Source of the DNA: JBCDCU01 sp039180865
GTDB lineage: Bacteria; Pseudomonadota; Alphaproteobacteria; Rhizobiales; JACESI01
Length of the DNA stretch: 9,910 nt
NCBI GenBank assembly: GCA_039180865.1
Contig: JBCDCZ010000170.1
Coordinates: 1-9,910, forward strand
Direction of reading: 5' to 3'
The position numbers and the translations under genes are program-made. The notes beneath the pieces are model-generated. The model saw nothing but the letters and a program-made list of their open reading frames with translations, did not search any database and had not been told where the DNA came from. Within the stretch, counting starts at the first letter, position 1. The number at the start of each line of letters is the position of its first letter. Shown here one piece after another: positions 5,284-9,910 of the stretch.

Positions 5284-5322
5284 GCCGAAGTCCGCGTACG
5301 ATTGCCTTGGGGGGAATGTGTT

Positions 5323-6474
5323 ATGGCTGCAGTCACCGATATTGCCGACCTGAAAGACATGGCGCGCCGGCGCGTGCCAAAAATGTTCTATGAATACGTC
5401 GATACCGGCTCATGGACCCAGGGCACCTATTTCGACAACGAAGCGGCTTTCCAGCGTCAAAAGCTGCGTCAGCGGGTCGCCGTCAACATCGACAACCGCT
5501 CGGTGAAAACAACTATGCTAGGCGATGAAGTCTCCATGCCGGTCGCTATGGCGCCGGTCGGTATGACGGGCATGGTGCATCCCGACGGTGAAATCCTGGC
5601 CGCTCAGGCGGCCCAGGAATTTGGCATTCCCTACACGCTGACGACAATGTCCGTTTGTTCAATCGAGGACGTTGCGGCCAACACGGAAAAACCATTCTGG
5701 TTTCAGCTTTATGTCATGCGCGACCGCGGTTTCTCGGAATCGCTCATGGCCCGTGCCGATGCGGCGGGGTGTTCCGCGCTCATGCTGACGCTTGATCTGC
5801 AGGTTCTCGGCCAGCGGCACCGGGACATCAAGAATGGGTTGTCCACGCCACCGAAACCGACACCGCGGGTCATTGCCGACCTTTTCTTTAAACCACGCTG
5901 GTGTTTGAAAATGCTTCAGACCAACCGTCGGTCGTTTGGCAATATTGTCGGCCATGTCAAAGGCGTTTCCGACATGACATCACTGAGCGAGTGGACGGCA
6001 AGTCAGTTCGATCCAACGCTTGACTGGTCTTCCGTTGAATGGGTCAAGAAACACTGGAACCGCAAACTCATCCTTAAGGGTATCAATGACGTCGAGGATG
6101 CGAGGATTGCTGCCGATCTCGGTGCCGATGCGATTGTCGTCTCCAACCATGGCGGGCGTCAGCTCGATGGGGCAGCGGCGTCCTACGATGTCCTGCGCGA
6201 TATCGTCGATGCTGTTGGAGACAAGATCGAAATCCATATGGACAGTGGAATCCGCTCCGGCCAGGACGTTTTCAAGGCTGTCGCCATGGGAGCCCACTCA
6301 ACCTTCATTGGTCGTGCCTACATTTTCGGCCTCGGCGCGATGGGCAAGGCCGGTGTCACGAAGGCTCTTGAGATCATCCATAAGGAACTCGATGTGACAA
6401 TGGGCCTGTGCGGCGAGACCGACATTCATAAGGTTGGCCGGCACAATCTCGTTCTTCCGCAAACCAATTGGTAG
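5323..6474 (+). CDS. lldD: FMN-dependent L-lactate / (S)-2-hydroxyacid dehydrogenase
   Basis: A 383-residue single-domain TIM-barrel flavoprotein of the glycolate oxidase/flavocytochrome b2 family, of usual length. It oxidises an L-2-hydroxyacid (typically L-lactate) to the 2-oxoacid, probably passing electrons to the membrane quinone pool. Family residues are visible: Y23/Y25 (MFYEYVDTGS), Y130 (QLY), D158 (LTLDLQVLGQRHRD), K252 (LILKGI), the catalytic base H276 and substrate-binding R279 in SNHGGRQLDG, and the FMN phosphate site MDSGIRSGQDVFKA (307-319) with IGRAY (329-333). The ATG at 5323 follows GGGGGGAA by 6 nt; a TTG at 5302 in frame is rejected. It has its own promoter and converges on a LysR gene, 28 bp between stops. 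Specificity (lactate, glycolate, mandelate) cannot be fixed from sequence; LldD is the best guess. Confidence 0.85.
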   Translation: MAAVTDIADLKDMARRRVPKMFYEYVDTGSWTQGTYFDNEAAFQRQKLRQRVAVNIDNRSVKTTMLGDEVSMPVAMAPVGMTGMVHPDGEILAAQAAQEFGIPYTLTTMSVCSIEDVAANTEKPFWFQLYVMRDRGFSESLMARADAAGCSALMLTLDLQVLGQRHRDIKNGLSTPPKPTPRVIADLFFKPRWCLKMLQTNRRSFGNIVGHVKGVSDMTSLSEWTASQFDPTLDWSSVEWVKKHWNRKLILKGINDVEDARIAADLGADAIVVSNHGGRQLDGAAASYDVLRDIVDAVGDKIEIHMDSGIRSGQDVFKAVAMGAHSTFIGRAYIFGLGAMGKAGVTKALEIIHKELDVTMGLCGETDIHKVGRHNLVLPQTNW

Positions 6475-6502
6475 GAGATATCTGAGTTGTGAGGGTGGCG
6501 TC

Positions 6503-7438
6503 TCAGACGGATTGGCTGGACTTCAGGATGTGCCCGAGACCCTTTTCCCAATAGGGTGTACTTCCGCCATAAAGCGACGTCAGGAAATCGAGAAAGACCC
6601 GAACCTTTGTCGGCAGATACTGCCGGCTTGGATAGATTGCATAGACGCCGACATTCGTTGATCCGCGATAATTTGGGAGCACCACTTTCAACCTGCCGTC
6701 GGCAAGTTCAGGACCAACATCCCAGGTTGATCGAAAGGCAATGCCGAGGCCAGCGAGAACGGCTTCGCGCACCACCTCGCTGGAATTCGTTTTCAGCATG
6801 CCATTCGGCTTAACGGCAACGGATCCGTCGGGTCCTGTCATCCGCCAGACATCCTGGCTTGCTGCATGAAGGCACTGATGGTCGGTAAGATCGGCGATGC
6901 TCTTCGGTTCGCCATACATTTCAAGGTAGCTCGATGATGCGCATAGGATCCGCGTATTGGCAGCAAGCTTGCGTGCCACATGGCTTGAATCGGTGAGTTC
7001 AGCAATGCGGATCGCCACATCATATCCGCCAGCCACGAGGTCCACGAAATCGTCGGACAGATCGAGGGTCACTTCAATTTGCGGATTTTGCGTGATCAGG
7101 TCTTTCAGAAAGGGCGCAACATGCATCCGACCGAAGGATGTGGGAGCTGACACTCTGAGTGTGCCCCGAACTGTGTCGGATCGGCGGCTCACATAATTCT
7201 CGGCATCTTCAACGCTTGAGAGGATGGCGAGGATGCGTTCATAAAAGCCCTGGCCAACTTCAGTGAGTGCAATTTGACGGGTGGTGCGCTGCATCAACCG
7301 CACGCCAAGCCGCTCTTCCAAACGTTTCATCCGTTTGGATACGAGGGCCGGTGAAAAACCAAGTTCGCGCCCTGCCGCCGACATGCTGCCCGTTTCCACG
7401 ACGCGAGCGAAGATTTCAAAATCGTGAAACGAAGCCAT
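6503..7438 (-). CDS. LysR-family transcriptional regulator (CrgA/DmlR-like subgroup), probable regulator of glcDE
   Basis: A 311-residue LTTR. Residues 4-63 form the winged helix-turn-helix (FEIFARVVETGSMSAAGREL, then GFSPALVSKRMKRLEERLG), followed by a linker helix and an effector domain from about 91 (RGTLRVSAPTSFGRMHVAPFL) to 290. The RGTLRVSAP-x-SFG start and the DVAIRIAEL segment (140-148) mark the CrgA/DmlR/PgrR-like subgroup. The ATG at 7438 is preceded by AGGA with a 6-nt gap. It is divergent from glcDE with 177 bp between starts, the standard layout of an LTTR and its target operon, and converges on the lldD-like gene. I infer control of glycolate/2-hydroxyacid oxidation; the inducer is unknown. 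Confidence 0.87.
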   Translation of the reverse strand: MASFHDFEIFARVVETGSMSAAGRELGFSPALVSKRMKRLEERLGVRLMQRTTRQIALTEVGQGFYERILAILSSVEDAENYVSRRSDTVRGTLRVSAPTSFGRMHVAPFLKDLITQNPQIEVTLDLSDDFVDLVAGGYDVAIRIAELTDSSHVARKLAANTRILCASSSYLEMYGEPKSIADLTDHQCLHAASQDVWRMTGPDGSVAVKPNGMLKTNSSEVVREAVLAGLGIAFRSTWDVGPELADGRLKVVLPNYRGSTNVGVYAIYPSRQYLPTKVRVFLDFLTSLYGGSTPYWEKGLGHILKSSQSV

Positions 7439-7485
7439 TTACCATCCTGCGAATCTAACCGGCCAACGCTCTCAATTAGGAGAAG

Positions 7486-7611
7486 ATGATGTATGAGCAA
7501 GTGGCGTATCGTCCCGTTCCATCGCGCCGCTTTAGAGCGTATGCTAGAGAGCTTGACGCAGCAAGCCAGCTTTGCGAAGCAAAGACTTACCAAGATACGA
7601 GGAGGCTTTGA
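7486..7611 (+). CDS. Possible 40-41-residue leader peptide upstream of glcD
   Basis: AGGAG (7478-7482) stands 6 nt before ATG at 7489 (with another ATG at 7486). The frame runs to TGA at 7609-7611, 4 nt before the glcD ATG, and its last codons AGG AGG form the glcD Shine-Dalgarno. The product would begin MMYEQVAYRPVPSRRFRAY and end YQDTRRL; it resembles nothing I know. Translation of it could be coupled to glcD. It may equally be chance in a 177-bp regulatory region. Confidence 0.25.
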   Translation: MMYEQVAYRPVPSRRFRAYARELDAASQLCEAKTYQDTRRL

Positions 7612-7618
7612 AGAAATG
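7600..7618 (+). promoter_or_regulatory. Shine-Dalgarno that fixes the glcD start
   Basis: AGGAGG (7600-7605) lies 10 nt before ATG at 7616. The frame is open back to an ATG at 7493, but the product from 7616 has the normal GlcD length and N-terminus, and this ribosome binding site supports it. A short hairpin (CTTTGC-GAA-GCAAAG, 7570-7584) precedes it. Confidence 0.6.
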
Positions 7619-9076
7619 AGCGAGATCGAAATTCCGAAACCGGATCCCGCCATCATGGCTCGGCGCTCTGAAATCGTATCGGGTCTTGCGAAACTAGTTC
7701 CCGATGAATGTCTGATTAGTTCCGAGCGCGAACTCGTTCCGTATGAGACCGACGCATTTACCGCTTACAGGCGCATCCCCCTTGCCGTTGTTCTTCCGCG
7801 AACGACCGAAGAAACAGCGGCGGTTATGAAATTCTGTGCGGATGCAGGGGTTCCGGTTGTGCCGCGTGGGGCCGGGACGTCTCTTGCCGGCGGCGCCATT
7901 CCTCAGGAAGATGCGGTCGTGATCGGGGTCACGAAAATGAACCGGATCCTTGAAATTGATTACAAGAACCGGACTGCACGGGTTCAAAGTGGCGTCACCA
8001 ATCTTTCCATATCGGACAACGTTGGCGCGGATGGCTTCTTCTATGCGCCCGATCCGTCATCGCAGCTTGCCTGCACCATTGCCGGCAATATCGGTATGAA
8101 TTCGGGCGGCGCGCATTGCCTGAAATACGGCGTTACGACCAACAATCTTCTGGGTGTGACAGTCGTTCTTCTCGATGGCTCTATTGTCCAGATCGGTGGC
8201 GATCATCTCGACGCGCCGGCATATGATTTCCTTGGCCTCTTCTGCGGATCGGAAGGTCAGCTCGGCATTGTGACCGAAGCAACTGTCCGCATCCTTGCGA
8301 AGGCCGAAGGTGCCCGACCCGTTCTGTTCGGGTTCAACAATTCGGAGGTCGCGGGAGCTTGCGTTGCTGACATCATTGCCGCCGGGATCGTGCCGGTTGC
8401 AATTGAATATATGGATAAGGAGGCAATCCACATTTGCGAAGCCTTCGCCAAGGCCGGATATCCGCTGGATGTTGAAGCTCTTCTCATCGTCGAGGTCGAA
8501 GGGTCCGATGACGAGATGGATGCGATGCTTTCCAAAATCATCGAGATCGCGAAGAGGCATGATGTCGCGACGATCCGTGAGAGCCAGTCGGCAATGGAAG
8601 CTGCGGCCATTTGGAAAGGGCGCAAATCCGCCTTTGGAGCGACCGGTCGAATTGCTGACTATATCTGCATGGACGGGACTGTACCGCTCTCCCAACTCGA
8701 CTACGTTTTGAAGAAGACCTACGAGATTATTGACGGATATGGGCTGCGTGTCGCCAACGTCTTCCATGCCGGCGACGGTAATATGCATCCGTTGATCCTT
8801 CACGACGTCAATGATCCAAGAGAAAGCGAAAAGGCCCAGCTTGCAGGTGACGATATTTTGCGGCTTTGCGTTGATGTTGGCGGCTGTCTGACAGGCGAGC
8901 ATGGCGTTGGGATCGAAAAACGCGATTTGATGCTCCACCAGTTCAATGAAACGGATCTGCGTCAGCAAATGGCCGTGCGTGAGGTTTTTGATCCCGATTG
9001 GATCTTGAACCCCGCCAAAGTCTTCCCGCTTGAAGTTCGGGAAACATCATCCCAGTCTTCGCAGGAAGCCGCATGA
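7616..9076 (+). CDS. glcD: Glycolate oxidase FAD-binding subunit GlcD
   Basis: A 486-residue FAD-linked oxidase, close to the usual GlcD length (about 500). The FAD_binding_4 (PCMH-type) domain spans about 54-193, with PRGAGTSLAGG (83-93), DPSS (146-149) and GNIGMNSGG (158-166) around the FAD. The FAD-oxidase C-terminal domain spans about 229-470, with FHAGDGNMHP (383-392, metal/substrate region), GGCLTGEHGVG (422-432) and LNPAKVFP (464-471). With GlcE and GlcF it forms glycolate dehydrogenase, which oxidises glycolate (and often D-lactate) to glyoxylate at the membrane. Its stop overlaps the glcE start (ATGA), showing translational coupling. D-lactate dehydrogenase-like activity is an alternative, but the glcE neighbour makes GlcD firm. 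Confidence 0.93.
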   Translation: MSEIEIPKPDPAIMARRSEIVSGLAKLVPDECLISSERELVPYETDAFTAYRRIPLAVVLPRTTEETAAVMKFCADAGVPVVPRGAGTSLAGGAIPQEDAVVIGVTKMNRILEIDYKNRTARVQSGVTNLSISDNVGADGFFYAPDPSSQLACTIAGNIGMNSGGAHCLKYGVTTNNLLGVTVVLLDGSIVQIGGDHLDAPAYDFLGLFCGSEGQLGIVTEATVRILAKAEGARPVLFGFNNSEVAGACVADIIAAGIVPVAIEYMDKEAIHICEAFAKAGYPLDVEALLIVEVEGSDDEMDAMLSKIIEIAKRHDVATIRESQSAMEAAAIWKGRKSAFGATGRIADYICMDGTVPLSQLDYVLKKTYEIIDGYGLRVANVFHAGDGNMHPLILHDVNDPRESEKAQLAGDDILRLCVDVGGCLTGEHGVGIEKRDLMLHQFNETDLRQQMAVREVFDPDWILNPAKVFPLEVRETSSQSSQEAA

Positions 9077-9910
9077 CCATCCATAAACCCGCGAGCGAAG
9101 AAGAGGCGGCAAGCATCGTCGCCGACCTTGCAGCCTCGGGAACAAGCGTTCGGATCAAAGGCGGCGGGACCCGGTCATCGATCGGACGCGCTATTGAGAC
9201 GGGCGATGTTCTTTCTAGCGAAGCTGTGAGTGGGATTTCACTTTACGAACCGGGCGAGATGGTGATCAGCGCGAAAGCGGGAACGCCGGTTGCAGAGATT
9301 GAAAAGGCGTTATCCGACAGTGCGCAGATGCTCACATTCGAGCCAATGGATCACCGAGCGCTTTTGGGTACTGAGGGTGAGCCGACAATCGGTGCCGTTG
9401 TCGCCGGTAACGTGTCTGGGCCACGGCGGATCTTTGCCGGGGCGGCACGTGACAGCCTGATCGGCGTGCGATTCGTCAACGGCAAAGGTGAGATCGTCAA
9501 AAACGGCGGGCGGGTCATGAAGAACGTCACCGGCCTTGATCTCGTCAAGCTTCAGGCGGGCGCATGGGGAACGCTCGGCTTTCTAACCGAAGTCACATTC
9601 AAGCTTCTCCCAACGCCTCAGGATTCCGCCACTCTGGTGTTTCCGGGATTGAACAACGAAAAAGGTGTACAGGCGCTCTGTGCTGCTGCAGGAACACCAT
9701 TTGAAGCGACGGGTCTTGCGCATCTTCCGGCCCTTGTTACCGGGAGCGATGCACAGACTGTGATGCGCGTGGAAGGGTTTACCGAACAGGTCGATTACCG
9801 CCTTGATCAGCTAACCGAGGCGCTTTCGGAATATGGATCTCCGGAAAAGCTGCGCGGTGAAGACCACAAAGCGCTCTGGCGCAACATTCGCGACGCGACG
9901 TTCATTGCCG
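9073..9910 (+). CDS. glcE: Glycolate oxidase subunit GlcE (partial, runs off the window)
   Basis: The frame opens at ATG 9073, overlapping the glcD stop by 4 nt, and continues without a stop to the window edge, giving 279 residues; full-length GlcE is usually about 350-400. It is a shorter relative of GlcD with only the FAD-binding half well kept: RIKGGGTRSSIG (27-38), TIGAVVAGNVSGPRR (105-119) and the diagnostic run VKNGGRVMKNVTGLDLVKL (142-160) followed by GAWGTLGFLTEVTFKLLP (163-180). It acts as the second flavin-type subunit of glycolate dehydrogenase. The Fe-S subunit gene glcF would be expected next, beyond 9910. Confidence 0.92.
   Translation, partial: MTIHKPASEEEAASIVADLAASGTSVRIKGGGTRSSIGRAIETGDVLSSEAVSGISLYEPGEMVISAKAGTPVAEIEKALSDSAQMLTFEPMDHRALLGTEGEPTIGAVVAGNVSGPRRIFAGAARDSLIGVRFVNGKGEIVKNGGRVMKNVTGLDLVKLQAGAWGTLGFLTEVTFKLLPTPQDSATLVFPGLNNEKGVQALCAAAGTPFEATGLAHLPALVTGSDAQTVMRVEGFTEQVDYRLDQLTEALSEYGSPEKLRGEDHKALWRNIRDATFIA

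Noticed and set aside
6481..6507. TCTGAG...CTCAGA inverted repeat at the lldD/LysR convergence
   Set aside because: Only 6-bp arms with a 15-nt loop and no T tract on either strand; too weak to call a bidirectional terminator.
7531..7549. TTTAGAGCGTATGCTAGAG, reminiscent of the start of dispersed rhizobial intergenic repeats
   Set aside because: Only a short partial likeness from memory, without the expected palindromic partner nearby; also a possible TATGCT -10 but with no acceptable -35.
7493..7615. A 41-residue N-terminal extension of GlcD from the ATG at 7493
   Set aside because: GlcD from 7616 has normal length and a strong AGGAGG; the extension has no resemblance to GlcD. It cannot be excluded outright because AGGAG lies 10 nt before 7493.
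8057..8968. A 303-codon open frame on the minus strand inside glcD
   Set aside because: Its length is notable, but it lies entirely antisense to a firmly identified gene, shows no domain or hydrophobic pattern, and has no ribosome binding site. Long antisense frames are common opposite GC-biased codons.

Overview
The window looks like chromosomal DNA of an alphaproteobacterium, most likely of the Rhizobiales/Hyphomicrobiales. Reasons: moderately GC-rich DNA, a plant/alphaproteobacterial-type GshA C-terminus, an LsrB/VtlR-like LysR regulator divergent from a DUF1127 gene, and a glcDE operon of the usual alphaproteobacterial form. This rests on protein resemblance alone; no database was searched. 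I see no rRNA, tRNA, CRISPR array, insertion sequence or phage gene.

Layout. At 1-234 lies the 3' end of gshA (+). It converges on a minus-strand pair: a small NTF2/SnoaL-like protein (1269-1649) upstream of an AEC-family permease (239-1174). Next comes a divergent regulatory locus: a DUF1127 protein (1881-2345, minus) and a LysR-type regulator (2580-3539, plus), separated by a 234-bp intergenic region dense in signals. The LysR gene converges on a DMT/EamA transporter (3549-4484, minus). Upstream of that is an unrecognised conserved-looking protein with an Ada-like Cys motif (4581-5225, minus). The last third is a 2-hydroxyacid oxidation region: an FMN-dependent L-lactate/2-hydroxyacid dehydrogenase (5323-6474, plus), a second LysR regulator (6503-7438, minus), and the start of a glycolate oxidase operon, glcD (7616-9076) overlapping glcE (9073 to the window edge).

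How they may work together. The dehydrogenase and GlcDE(F) would feed lactate, glycolate and similar acids into the respiratory chain as pyruvate or glyoxylate, with the intervening LysR the likely regulator of the divergent glcDE operon. The first LysR probably controls the DUF1127 gene, as VtlR/LsrB does in Brucella and its relatives.

The most interesting place is the DUF1127 locus. A predicted minus-strand promoter has an LTTR-type dyad centred near -67. The predicted 5' leader begins at the first base of a perfect 10-bp inverted repeat that would enclose three small hairpins, one showing a CCCUCCC loop. Downstream of the gene lies a C-rich tract and three more hairpins. This recalls the C-rich-loop small RNAs (CcsR/'cuckoo' type) found with DUF1127 genes in other alphaproteobacteria, but the arrangement is inferred by eye and has not been folded or compared.
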